DNA from: Trichoplax adhaerens
Taxonomy: Eukaryota; Placozoa; Uniplacotomia; Trichoplacea; Trichoplacidae
Assembly (NCBI RefSeq): GCF_000150275.1
Contig: NW_002060945.1
Location: 5,384,123 to 5,448,122, forward strand
Direction of reading: 5' to 3'
DNA length: 64,000 bases
The notes under the pieces are model-generated. The model saw nothing but the letters and a program-made list of their open reading frames with translations. It made no database searches and was not told the DNA's origin. The translations under genes were made by a program, and so were the position numbers. Below, piece after piece: positions 37,501 through 50,500 of this stretch (position 1 is its first letter; each line of letters opens with the position of its first letter).

Positions 37501-40426
37501 GTACTGTCTATCATCTGATGATTCACTGAGTTCGTTGAATAATTAGAAGCCGTTTGAACAACATTTTCTTCGGATGCATTGACATCCGTGCTTATACTAT
37601 TAATTTTATGAAGATTTACGGCATGATAACTTGAAGTAGCTTGAAGATTGGTCGAATTGGATTCTTCATCTAGAGAGGAAAGGGACGACGGATGTAGGAT
37701 AGTTTTTTCTGCAGTTACACTGTCAATAATGGTTGTCATAATTATGATTGAGCTATCGCCAGGATAATTCAGACTTGATTGCACATGCAAGGATGACTCA
37801 ATAGCTGAGAGAGTATAAGAACTTTTTAATAGCAACCTGGAACTGACTGTTAGGCTTGGATTTGAATTGATTAGTATATTCATGCCAGAAATGTCAATTA
37901 ATGGAGTAGCGTATGGCACATCATAACTTGAAGGTTGAGGGTCTGCTATGATATAGAATCAAGATTAGGCACTGTACATATATTAAATTCCTTCTATTCC
38001 CTAACAGCAAAATTTAGAATGCATCTATAAGTGTTTTTGTTTATTTTTTACGATACAAATATTTTTTAGTAGAATACTATATATCCTACATTTCTACAAT
38101 ACACAGTAAACATAAGATAATGTTATAACGACAATGTTTCTCTGATATAGAATCAAAATTATTCTATGTTCCGGATACAAATGTTATGTTGCAGTGTATG
38201 GGTTCTTAATGTAAATCAATTCTTACTTTATTAACATATACAGCTTTACACTACATAGTACCACTATATTCCCTAACACATAGCTACTGTAATTAGCCGA
38301 AATCACTACATATGTCAATAGATTAATATATCGCGCAGTTCTATGATGCACAGTAGACACGGGATAATGAAATAAATTGATGACTGAAATTTAAAATCCT
38401 GTTTAATAAAGACTGATGCATTAATATATCTATGAAATATATATCCACTATTGGAGCTTTTGCGGTGTATTTTATAAGTATTGTATTAATATAGCGATCA
38501 TGAGCTAATTAAAATTCTTAATGGAGAATGGAGATAATTCATTCTCTTACTTTGCAAACGGTATGAGAGCTGTGACTAACATACAAGAAGTGGCTTCAGA
38601 AATAGAAAGTAGCGATACTGAAAAGAACTTTGTAATTTTTCCATGTTAACATTCAGTAATAAATTGATTTTATTGCTTAGTGTAACATTTTACCTTCTAC
38701 CTTCTACTTGATCAATGTTATAATAAACCGGCATGAGCCAGTAGTGTAATATCGGAAAAATGATTACAGCTAATATTCTAAATTATTCATGGTTTCTAGC
38801 GCAGTTTAGGAGTATCGAGATGAAAACAATCTCTTATTCTCCTATCACCACAATCTTCCAATAAATACAGTGAAAGGCGACAAGACAACTTGCCTATCAA
38901 GATATTCACTTCTCTTCAACATCATTGTATAATAGATCCAATATTTGACTGATATTAACTTACCTTGTTGGCTATCAGGGATAATGCAACTACTTGTGGT
39001 TATCTGACTGTAGGGTGCCATTTCTATAATTTGTTCCTGATTGCCTTGCTCACAAATGAAAGCTGATAGATTTTCAACACAACTGACAGCTATCCAAGTT
39101 TCGTTGAATAAAGCACCACAAGAATAAGATGGACTTTGAATATCGATTTGGTCCCAGGCATGGAATGATGTATTTTTGACAGGAATTGGATATTTAAATT
39201 GCCAATTGAAATCTTGTTTACAAGCCGGTGTTCTCTTCCCAGTTAACCCCAGCCAGTAGGTTTGATTCCTATCTGTTAATTCAATTAATGTATCGTGAAT
39301 TTCGCTTGTTAAAGCAAGTGCTAAACGACCATAGAGTTCACGGCATCGCTTCATTGCTAGTTCATAATTGGCAGTCTCTTGAATAACTTTATAGCAACGG
39401 TGATGTCGATAGATCCAACCATTTTCCGGGCACAGACCTATCCGATAGTGATAATCAAGATAGAGATTGAAGTATTTTTTTAATCATTGCTGATTTCATA
39501 GGTAAATTACTTTGATTATGATATTCCAGGATATTAATACTAATAAAAGTAAAATTAGCTTACTAAATGAAACTTTAAACCAATATATGATAGAATGCTT
39601 ATCCTATAAAAGAGTATTGTAAAGGAAAGCTTTACGTTGCTAATGGAAAATAAATCGATGATTTGACTATTATAATCATTTACTTAATAACCTGTAACAT
39701 AATACATACTAGTTTCAAAATTATGACATCTACGATTGAGTTTCTACGCTGTCACTAGTAATTTCAATTTGACATTGATCATTTTATTTTTTATTGTATT
39801 TCAGTTTTCTAACACTTGATGTTGATGAATATTGTAAGTCAAGCAAGAATAAAACTTTTCTTCTATACTTATACATGATAGATGGAGAATTAACTCAGCT
39901 AATAAAGATAAAATCATTTGCAGTATAGGTATGCTATATGGTCAAGAAGTTCGATATCTGGTAATTGAAAGTAAATTAGACAAGAAATGAAGGCTATCAA
40001 CGCCTTGTAAAGTTTACTTACGCTTTTCACAGATATATTGGTATTGATTCAAGACACAATTGCTTTCAGATAATTGTACATTATCAAGTCTTCTTATTGC
40101 AACTGTACATGGACACGATTCAAATTCTGAGTCTAAACTAGCTTGACGCATAGTAATTACGTTCTTAGAAGTAACAGGTTCAAGTGGATCCAATTCTGAT
40201 AGCTCTGAACTTAGCACTACATACCTTCTTTTATAACTTAGTAATAAATTTAAATATTTTAATTTAGATGCTGTATCTATATTGGCTACACTAGTATCAT
40301 CTCGATAACCGAACGCTTTGCAGATACCAGGGACATCACAGCCGCTAACATAATTCAATAATGATGATACAAACCAACATATATTTAAATCTGCGTTATA
40401 ATGCCAATCAATAGGGCAGCCAATAT
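31591..40426 (-). CDS. Adhesion GPCR with two C-type lectin domains, mucin-like stalk, GPS and 7TM (5' end open)
   Basis: Exons, 5' to 3' on the minus strand: 40426-40022, 39437-38964, 37945-37202, 37099-36309, 36178-36023, 35888-35684, 35508-35374, 35291-35164, 35038-34992, 34828-34717, 34637-34534, 33892-33790, 33660-33510, 33427-33361, 33272-33206, one unresolved small exon, 32437-32311, 32173-32132, 32035-31940, 31662-31591. At least 1,340 residues. Order: CTLD1 (IGCPIDWHYN ... YICEKR), CTLD2 (LCPENGWIYRHHRCY, TYWLGLTGKR, CGALFNETWIAVSC), a 500-residue Ser/Thr-rich stalk, a GAIN-like segment, and a canonical GPS (CQYWNTSKW ... CITCSTNHLTSF, expected cleavage between Leu and Thr). Seven membrane helices follow, with the family marks GLTWLFGLLF (TM6) and FGYLFVVINSLQ (TM7), then a short cytoplasmic tail. 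It is a cell-surface receptor; the ligand is unknown. The exon carrying the TM5/loop-3 join and the signal peptide were not identified. Confidence 0.9.
32568..32972. repeat. Two-copy tandem duplication of about 200 bp inside the GPCR TM5-TM6 intron region
   Basis: Copies near 32568-32768 and 32770-32972 share TATCAATCTCTTGATCG, GGCTATAGTATTTTAG and ATTTATATT..ACGCTTATGATTGTA-like blocks in the same order at about 75-85% identity by eye. The duplication occupies the interval where the missing loop-3 exon of the receptor is expected, so it may have disturbed or displaced that exon. Confidence 0.8.
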
Positions 40427-40499
40427 CTAGACAAATTGATGATTAAAAAGATCGAAATATTTCATTATTATTTAAAGAATTGGACTATATTAATAACAT

Positions 40500-40750
40500 C
40501 CCACCCTATAAGCTAAATTAGAAGTATCCATATGGCATTACATCTGTCATTAATGTATCTAAATATTTTATCATTATTTCAATTAATGGATTCTGTAAAG
40601 GAAATTCCATCTTATAAAGTAAATTAGAAGTATCTTTACGGTACTACATCTGTTCTGAATATTATCTACATACTTCACTATTATTTAAATTAATAGATTC
40701 TATAAATGGCATTCCACCTCATAAAGCAAATAAGAAGTATCTCTACGGTA
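40500..40750. repeat. Degenerate tandem repeat, about 110-bp unit, 2.3 copies
   Basis: Three successive blocks contain ATAAAGTAAATTAGAAGTAT-like sequence, then GGTACTACATCTGT, then TTTAAATTAATAGATTCT. Copies differ by many substitutions, so the duplication is old. Confidence 0.7.
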
Positions 40751-40980
40751 CTATATAACCTACCGATATCTACCATGAATATCGGTAGATTCTACTTTGA
40801 TATCAATCGATATCGCATGTTGTACCATTTGTGACTAACAATTATCTAAAACCTTCATTAAAGTACTATACGGAGGCTTTCCTAAATACAGTTTACTAAA
40901 TAAGCTCTAGATGTGACTTGTTCATAATTTGTACTAAATAGTATGTACATAGGCATACAAGCAAGTAATCATTATATATT

Positions 40981-41480
40981 TAGGTAAAGTTAAATCACTT
41001 TTAACCTTCCACTTTCTGGTGGATACCCTCCGTGCATAGGATAAATAGTAATTTTTAAGAATGAATTTATACAAGTATTGGAAAAGCTATTTTTCAGTGT
41101 ATCTCGTAATCTACATAGCGGGACTCCAGTACTTTAAAAAAAAACATTTCCCAACAATAGTTCTTATAATTGGAAATAAAAATGGTACCAGTTCATAAAT
41201 TATATTAAATAATGTGAACATTTGCATTAAATAAGAAATTGCTATATCCTAACTAGGACTCCAACACAAAGTAAGGTCACTTTTATTCTTCTATTTTCTG
41301 GTTGCTACACTCCATACATTGGATAAATTGTAAATTTTAAAAGTGAATTTATACAAGTATTGGAAAACCTATTTCCAACGCATCTTATCGGCTATATAGC
41401 TATTATCCAAAACTGACAGAAAATCATTTCATAATAGTAGTTTGTAGAATTGAAATTAAAAATGGTACCTGATGTATTAG
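40981..41480. repeat. Dispersed duplication of a 210-bp block, offset about 282 bp
   Basis: The blocks at about 40981-41190 and 41270-41480 share CACTTTTA..CTTC.A.TTTCTGG, GAATTTATACAAGTATTGGA and AAATAAAAATGGTACC-like segments in the same order. They are diverged and non-coding. Confidence 0.7.
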
Positions 41481-44400
41481 TTGCGTTTACCGGGCATTTT
41501 GAAATTGTCAGTATAGGTATTACCTAAAAATACATTAAAACATAAATTAATTAGTTTTCGCATTATATAAGGAAATGGGCCAGCCGGTAATTAAGATATA
41601 GAAACAAGAAAATAAGATGCATATTATGAGGCGTAGGCAGAAATGCAAATAATGCCCGGTATGTGGATAATGTCAAGTAACTTCATGCATTAGCTTAAAT
41701 CTCCATGTTTTGAATTTGGATTCGAGGGTTGTGTACAGTACTAGAAATTATAATATTATTTAGGAGAAATTTTACCACTAAATTCCTTATTTTGAGATAC
41801 GATTAGTAGTAGGATCTGAAACTAACGTTAATAAGAAATTATATCCTTCATTGATTACGCTAATAAAGAACTATGAAGAAAGAGTCTACTACAGATGTGT
41901 AATCATGCATAGCTAAGATTATTTATTAGAGATATTTAGATTCGAAAACAGAAACTATCTAGTCAATTCTTTTTCTCTCATATCTACGAAAAAATTTATA
42001 AAAGCATTAATTGATTTCACTATTAGGCACTGCATTTTATTTCTATTTCGAGTATTCGTATTGAATTCAAAGTATTCGAACTTTTTTAAGACCAGTAGAC
42101 AAAAGCTGCTTTCTATTAAGGATCATAACCAATAATTCAACCCGATTGTATTGATATTTAGCTCTAAACTTCTTATAACTATGGAGACTAGACTGTAAAT
42201 AAATAATATTGTAACACGTGCTCAAAATAAAATCAACCTTCCCTATAAAGTCTATAAAACTGTAAATTATTGTAAACTATCAGTAAACATAATTTATCAT
42301 TAATTTATAATAGACTTATGTACAGAATCTTGGCACTATCAGTCCTTTACTAATAAAAGTAGAAAACCAATAAATTGAATTTTGTTGCTACAGTTCAAGA
42401 AATTAATCATTTCATTGATATCTGATAATATTGCTTTAGTAAGTAGATATTAGCATCATAGACCCTCGAAAGCCACTGAATTGTCCCTTCCTATGTTCAA
42501 CAAATATGTAATATTAAAAATATACATATTCTGTTTGTATTCTATATTTCAGAAAAGTTATTTACGTATAAGGCACATATATGCAGTATATTGATGCTAA
42601 AATAGTAAACATAATCCAATTGTTAATTTTAAAACTAAATTTTAAGCACTACTTAAGGATATAGATTTCATTACAGCACGATCAAACTAGAATACGTATG
42701 ATGCTTGGCTCTCATTTGTAATATAATGCTATATTACCAATAAAATTTATCTGTTGATGTATTGATAGTCTATGGATGATGTTAAACAGTGATATTCGTC
42801 GTCATATATAATTTAGGTTTGTTCTAACATAAATGTCTACGATATATTAATTAGCTATTGTCAGTAGCATGAATGATAGTGTAGAGCAAATGTAATACTA
42901 TATTTCAGAAAACTTATGCTCAGACAAGAGGGCATATAAATTTATAAAACTTGAATGAAGTAAACATCACTAGTATCAGTACACGAGTACTGTATATTTG
43001 AATAATCTTTGAATCGGTATTGGTGATCTTAGGGAAATTATTTCTATTTCTACAAACTGGCATTGCTTTTGAAGTATTTTTTGTGCAGAAAATATCTGTG
43101 GAGCTCCAATACAGTTAATGAATAGATCTTCCTTAGATCAATAATCCTGTTTAAGCAATCAAATAAAAGACAAACACAATATCAATAATAACTAGCTATA
43201 AAATAGGTATTTACACGTCAAAATGATCAGATTTCTTTTTGTCTAGACATTAATTAAAAATAGCAATACCAAATGATTTATAACTATTGCATTATATCAG
43301 CCTACTATTGAGTCTTTATGGGTATAAAATGGATATTCTCGATGAAAGACATTTACGGATAGTACACTCTCTCATTAAAAGATTAAAAACAGCGTTATGA
43401 GCACGGTACCAATACTATTAGTTAAATGATATAAAACAGTCAAGTATCACGTCAGATATTATTTAGGGATATGTAAAGGAATTCAAGTAGCGAATGCTTG
43501 TATACGTAGTGGAAATGTGCATAATTCAAAACTAAATGATAATTCATAAGGTTACATTAGATAACAGTGTTGTTAAAAGAAAAGTCGAAAAATTGTTTGT
43601 ATCAGAAGACCAAGTGCAGTAGTAGTTGAGGTATTTAATTTCGCTACTTACTCTTCTGCACATATATAAGATGCTACCTCACCTATCATGCCCTTGCTAT
43701 CTTATCATTTTTAACTGAGGAAGTACCTAAAATATTAACTGAATCTGTACTAAATAAATAATTCTTTTCAAAATATTGCTGCGATATTATTTAATAGTGT
43801 TAATGCTAGAGTGGAGATGGAATAGCGAAAGAATAATTTTACTGGGATATAATTAATTAGAATGATCTTTTCCGAGAAAAAAATTTCCTTATTAGGATCT
43901 TATTAATAAGCATTGCTTATTATATTTCACTTGCTCGCAAATTTAAGCGTAGAATTCACTTGAATAAATACATGAAGCATAAATATTAATGCTTTCTTCT
44001 TGTCAGACCTTACCTTGAAATCGGAACTATTTCATAAATACAAATTTTGCTAGAGTAATAGAAGCGATAAACTCTCTACTTCTGCCTTATTATGCTATAT
44101 AATATATTAAGTTTTGAGAATTTCAGTTGTAGAAATATGTATGTATTACATATAGGTTAAGATGTCTTAAATGCTTGTATGATTTATTTTTGAAGATAGT
44201 TACTTAAAGCCATGAATTTTTCCGGTAGTATTTTGTTCTATTATATGGCATATTAAACTTAGGAAAGTCTAGTATGAATATTTTCAAGCATTAACCAAAG
44301 CAATTAGTATGCTCTAATATATCATGACATGCAGCAAACTATATCCATATTTTGAACTTTCAAATACCAATATAAATTATAGATGGAATGGCTAGAAAAT

Positions 44401-46022
44401 ACGGATCAACAGATTCAACCATAAATTAATTATTGTTAATGCATGCCTCATAAACTACACGGATTTTAGAATGATATCAAAATGTTTGGCATGATAATAC
44501 TTCACTAGATGATAAAATTTAGAAATGAGTAGCTGAGCAAACTGATTCAGCTATTTATGCTAATCATAACACTATCATTTTGTCTGATGCACAGGACGAG
44601 GTAATTAGCAAAATTTCCCGTGTGAATCTTGATGCATAAGGACTATAATATGACAAAAGATTTATAGTATGCCGACTATATCCTTAGATGATCCTAGCGT
44701 TAGTGTAAATAGATTTATAGAACAAAAAGCACGCTACGTATTGGCAAAATCATAGAATTTGTAAATTATAGCCATCATATGGATTATACCCTTGATAATA
44801 ACATGCTGAAATACTGCAACTACGAGTATATCAGCGCAACAATTAAGTAGAAACTGATGAATGACGAACGAATTAAGCATTAGAAAGATTTATAACTATT
44901 TCTACTAAAATAATTGATGACAGCCTACTGATGGAATAGCAAACAAAACAATGATTACAAAACTGAAAATCTATCAAGATGGCATACAGTAGTTGAAATA
45001 ATAAGGATCTGTTCCGTTATCAATTCTTATTATTTACTAGAAGAGTTAATAGACAATCATTGATATAAAATTTATATTAGTTTAACGACAGAAGCATACT
45101 AGAAAAATAAATTGATTCAAATAGTTATAGAGATTAAGTTTATACAACTATGGAAATTCTGAAATGTGAAGTATTGCATTGAAGTCTATGCCGATATCTA
45201 CAACTGTAAATAGATAAATTGTTCTTGGCACTTAACATAAATTTAAAACAAATTTTATAATAATAAGTATACGAAAATAAAAAATTGATCAATTCAAATA
45301 TCATGAAGGAAATGTAAAGCTGAATTAAGGACTAGAAACTCTCATGTATTTGTTTCCCTGAAAGAATTGATATCATTTACTACTACAGTACTGAGCTTAT
45401 ACAATGTGATTATTATAGTCGATCAGCTACGATAGCTTAATTCTATAAGAATTGAAAAATTATCTATTAAACAAGGTCTACTATATTGTCATAATCTATA
45501 TTAACTGTAGGTCTCTCAACAATTGTATTTACTATAGAATCACTGCCATTAGATTGAATAAAAAAAGAAAAATCAAAAAGAAATTTCAGAGATGATCAGA
45601 AATAGACTAGATGTTATGATAGACCTTACAGTATAAATAGTAAAATCGATGAATGCCATTTTACCAAATTAACTAGAAATAGCTTTAACCATTCAGTTTT
45701 TTTGCAAAAATAAAACTTTCACCGGATTAAGGAGGTATTTTTAGTTGTAAACTATACTTTAAAGGGCTATATTATGCCACACTACCTTATATACATTACC
45801 CAAATTTATCAGCTATATCTATCAGTATGCATAACTTTAGATATAAATTGTAGGACATTGATTTTGAACGCGGAACTATTACTTATATTACCAAAGTATC
45901 AAGGATAATTAAGAAATTCGATATTTAAATTTATTCTTAATTTCCTCTTTAGTCATAAAGAACAAAATAAACGTAAAATTAATTGCAGTTACTTCACTAA
46001 GTTTTTAAAAATATTCTTACCC

Positions 46023-46141
46023 ATACGATTAATACTGTGATGGACGATAACTTTGCCATGCTTTAACTTGCTTTTAGGAATAGGGAATCGATTACTACAA
46101 TCCAAACGACAAACTGGGCAAGCAGTCGTCAGATATAGGGC
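46023..46141 (-). CDS. Candidate cysteine-containing coding exon, possibly 5' exon of the adhesion GPCR
   Basis: Bounded by a plausible acceptor (CTAAG) and a good donor (G|GTAAGA). It encodes 39 open codons containing ACPVCRLDCSNRFPIP and KLKHGKVIVHHSINRM. The composition (CxxCxxxC, then paired His) is unlike the surrounding AT-rich noise and looks like protein sequence. The exon ends in phase 1 with a G, the phase that the first lectin exon at 40426 needs, so it could splice to it and read ...NRM-D-IGCPIDW. I do not recognise the family. It may instead belong to an unrelated or decayed gene. Confidence 0.4.
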
Positions 46142-46370
46142 CTTAGTTTAAGGGGCAGGAAAAAATTAAAGTAGTTTGTATTGACTAGTAAGTGATTTAC
46201 GATAATATGAATAAATAATTATATTCTTGATCTATGGTTAATTTTACAGTGATTAAAATTTGATCAATTACAATCTTGATAACTTGAGCATTGTATTTAG
46301 CGAAGAGAACTGGATGAATTGATCAAAGGAAGCAAGAAAATCATCATTTGGTGATCAAAGTGACGTCAAG

Positions 46371-46378
46371 ACAAGAGG
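46371..46378. promoter_or_regulatory. CRE-type palindrome TGACGTCA
   Basis: A full consensus cAMP-response-element palindrome. It lies about 230 bp upstream, on the minus strand, of the candidate exon at 46023-46141. An 8-bp match can occur by chance in a 64-kb window, so a role as a promoter element is only suggested by its position. Confidence 0.3.
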
Positions 46379-47299
46379 GAAAGAGAATCAACTTGTGAGG
46401 AATCACCATTAATAATGACCTTATTACCATGTGTATAATAGATAAAGAATAATAAACGAAATATGTTTATTTATGTTTATCATTGCAATTGTGAGAATAT
46501 CATTATTGATAACAGATGTTCTGTCTAGCTTATTATCCATATATAAGTTGCCTTGATTGAGATAGGATGCTCGATTTATCCGGAAAATCATATGTGATTA
46601 TAAATTATTAATCAGAATTGATACGAAAGCAGCGATGACATGTATAGCCTACTATTCTCAATCGATAGTGTTACTTTGTTATTGTTTCAATATCTTGCTG
46701 TTAAGCTTGAAAAAGGTGTAATAAGCGTAGTCGTATTGATATTATATGAAATGAATACTTTTTTTCTGATAGAATTACTCCATGGCTAATATACTATCAC
46801 GTTAAGGTTATTTAAAATTAGCACTACGCCAATGTAAGACAGATATTTATAGATAAATAATTTCAATCTACTTTACCTGTTTATTGAGTATCGCTACTGA
46901 TATTTGGGAGTGCACATAAAAATACAGCCGATGTTTATACAGGATCGATATTTCCCGTTGATAGCATTGTACTACTAATTAATTTAATATTAATATCATA
47001 AAAATTTAAAATTGACTGGGTTAGAGGCCTAACATTCATACAGAAATGATATTTTCAGTTGATGGGGTTTGCTAAGTTTGCCAACTCTATATTACTTTAT
47101 CAGGATTTGGGTCAGTAGAATAATAGGACTGATCTCTATAGATTGATATTTTTAGTTAATAGTACTAATTACTTAATTTAATATTGTGTGATCTAAAGTA
47201 AGAATTAGTAAATATTCTAAATTAATACATAGTCAATAGAAATACTCTAGTTATCAGTTTATATGATGTTATGATGGCGATTAATCATAACTGTAGATA

Positions 47300-47560
47300 G
47301 ATAGTATATTGATTTGCTTCATCAATATCCTAGCTTTAGCAGTTAAATTACTTGGTATAACTTAATTTCATTTCTTCCCTGCAGAGTCAATAGAACTATT
47401 CGAGCTGTTAGTGTTGTATGATACTATAGTAACAGCTTGCATAATTATAATTTTAGATCGATGTTAGCTTGATTTATTTCATCAATCATAGATCGTGAGT
47501 AGTTAAATTACTTTACATATTTTAATATTGTTTCTTTTCCATAGATAATCTCTTTAGTAT
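47300..47560. repeat. Degenerate duplication, offset about 160 bp
   Basis: The segments near 47311 and 47471 share GATTTATTTCATCAATC and AGTTAAATTACTT, then a C/T-rich segment. Non-coding and old. Confidence 0.55.
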
Positions 47561-50500
47561 TTCATACTAAGTTGGACTAATAGTTTAAATTTTATGCTGA
47601 TACTGTTATACTTATTATGTGAGTTCATTTGATATTTTTCTACGCGCAAAATTGGCTATTGGTACGCGGTTGATGGTAAATTTTTATTTGTTCTTATTTC
47701 ACTATTCTAGAACTAATATTTCTGAAAGAATTAAGATATCAATCTATATTGATATTTAGTGTTGACGGCATCATTCCGTTTTTTGTGTAACTTATACTAA
47801 AATTGCTTTTTATCAGGATTTTGTTATGATATTCATATCTTATAGCAATAACTACTATTTAGTTCAGTAATATTTAATTCTAAATACAACAATATTGGAA
47901 ACACTACTGATGATATTTTATAGCATAAAATAATTTTATCTCATGTTTTGATCCATAAGAAACGATATCTAAAACTACAGTAATATAGAGTTATCATTAT
48001 ACCGATCCTAATGTGAGTGTTTCCGATTCATTTATTGTAATTACCGTATCTTAGTAAATTATATTTAAATTGTGACTACATTCCCTAATATTTGATATTG
48101 AAATATCTATCGCTCGAGTTGAAATGATTAACAAAAATTCAGTTGATATCAGTTTAGGTTCTTGTAACTGCGATAATTAACATTAGCCTCGACCATATAG
48201 ATATTTTTAATATCCATCTATGATCTTGCTAGTGTACAAATTGTGGATAAGCGAATGAAGATAAAATTAAAAATCGATTTCGCATCGATAGTATTAATTT
48301 ATAGTTTTTTGTTCCTTACTCAACATATCATTTGTTATCACGTGATAATTCGCCAATATTGGTTGGAATATTATCATTTACAGTGATATTAAGTATACTG
48401 GCCAATCCGTTAAATTCTACAAGAATCATTATAGTGATGGCTATAAAACCAAATTCATACCGATATTAACAAGATTAAGGTAGTCGGTGACGTTCTTAAA
48501 TAATTTTTGCTAATTGCAAATATTATATTTGATATGTCATTGACGCTACCTGAGACTCAAAATCTATGCGATAATTCAACATCATATTGACTGAGTTGCA
48601 ATTTCATCTGATGAGGACATTATTAAAATAAAATGTTACACAATTGCGTAATACTGCTGACTAGTCCTCCCCTTCGTCAATGTGCTTTTTAACATTCTGA
48701 TCATAACCGTTATCAGTAATATTGTTCATATTAAGTTTGATAAATCTTTGATTTATATGGTCGGTTAGATGTTCATTTTATGACTTAACTTCATATTAAC
48801 AGTATTTATGTTTAATATTACATCCACATTACTGATATAAATAATTAGATGCGAAAAGAATCAATTGATTGGGTTAGTTAGTGATGCATAGCTCGATAAT
48901 CTTGCCGTTGTTTATATTCTCCGTTATCAATTAATTTTAAATACTGATAGCAACCGGCATCAGTGATACTGTTAAAGTTAAACTAGGTAAATCATTGATT
49001 TATATGACCATTTCAAAAGTGTCCGTGTAATGATTTAATATCTTATAAGGCATACTGGAATTTAACTTGTCGAAATTATTGTCATCAATTTTCAGATTTA
49101 GTACCGTACCTGTAATTAAAATGTTTTTAATACAGTTATTTTTGTTATTTACTGTACTACTCAATAATGTCATAGTATTCATGAGTTTATACTAAAGTTT
49201 GACATGGTTCTCATTAGCAGTGAAGACATTTGATAGATATTGGTTTTATTGAAGCCAGCTACACAGTTAATCAAACCAATTTCCATACGAGCTTTACATT
49301 TTCAAATTATTTTGTTGGCAATATTAGTCAAACACACATTAATATTTACTCTCACACTTATCTTAACGCAAATAATGCGTTAAATTTCAAATTTTGGGAA
49401 ATCATTGTTTTGTATGTATTTACGACTGTTTTATCTTATTGATTTCGTCTCCAAAGACTTGTAAATAAACTGCTTTCCTACTAATTGATACTATCGTCAC
49501 AATTGTACGTGATAAATTAAAAATTTAAACTTTTTATTTATTGATACCGGACTTGTTTAATTTTTTGTCCACGCTCTAATAAATATTCAGGGGCGGAAGT
49601 AAAGGTCAAAGGGAAAGTCATTGATCTGATTTATTTGTGGATTAACTAATGTACTGTTGCAATGGTGCTGTGATTGAATATGAATTAATACCGGTACCTT
49701 ATAAGTGTATACTATATCGATGTTCTACTTTTTCGCAAAAATTACGGTTTTATCCACTGGTCGTTGAATACCGTAGCCTAAATTAAATATTAAGCATGGA
49801 TTATTATATCTTATTTACTACTTTATCTCATTCATGTATTGAATCTTTGTATCTATTTAGGGATTGTCTTGGATTGTAGCTAAATTAGATATAATTGTTG
49901 ATTTACGCAATATCTATAGGTTTAAATAATAAAAAATCAAACTTTCAAACGTCTATGTTACTAGATGTATCAAATTTTAATCAGCATTGCTTATGAGAAC
50001 AACAACAAATATATTAACAAAAATAAATTCACAATCTTAAAGCTGCCTTTATTGTTATTAGTCTATATCCATATTCAGAAAAGTTTTCGCTGATATGGCT
50101 AACATAACGATTTGGTTGTCTTTCAATTTAATTTATAGCTAAAAACAGGGTTTAACCTTTTAAAACCTATAGCAACGTAAAAACCTTTGATATTTTTACC
50201 CATAATTATAATTTTTACTTCTATTTTTAACTAAGAAAAAGTGGCACTACGTATACTTTATCATTAAAAATGAAATCCAGTAAGTTATATTTTGACACAA
50301 GAGATAGAATTATAATTACATCAATCATTAATAACTGATCTTTGTGTTTACCTTAATAGTAATATAATTATTATAATAGGTCTTTTACGACAGCATTGAT
50401 ACTTGTAATAAACACTCATCGGGAACATCACGAATCCAATTGATGCATATGAGGGGAAATGGGTAAATATTGATAATATAAATACAGTAATAGTATTTTT

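Larger units (their letters stand above)
40427..46022. other. Noncoding stretch upstream of the GPCR lectin exons
   Basis: AT-rich with no open frame above 60 codons. It contains degenerate local duplications: roughly 110-bp units at 40500-40750 and a 210-bp block at about 40981-41190 copied at 41270-41480 (shared GAATTTATACAAGTATTGGA). If the exon at 46023-46141 belongs to the receptor, this stretch is its large first intron; otherwise it is intergenic. Confidence 0.5.
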
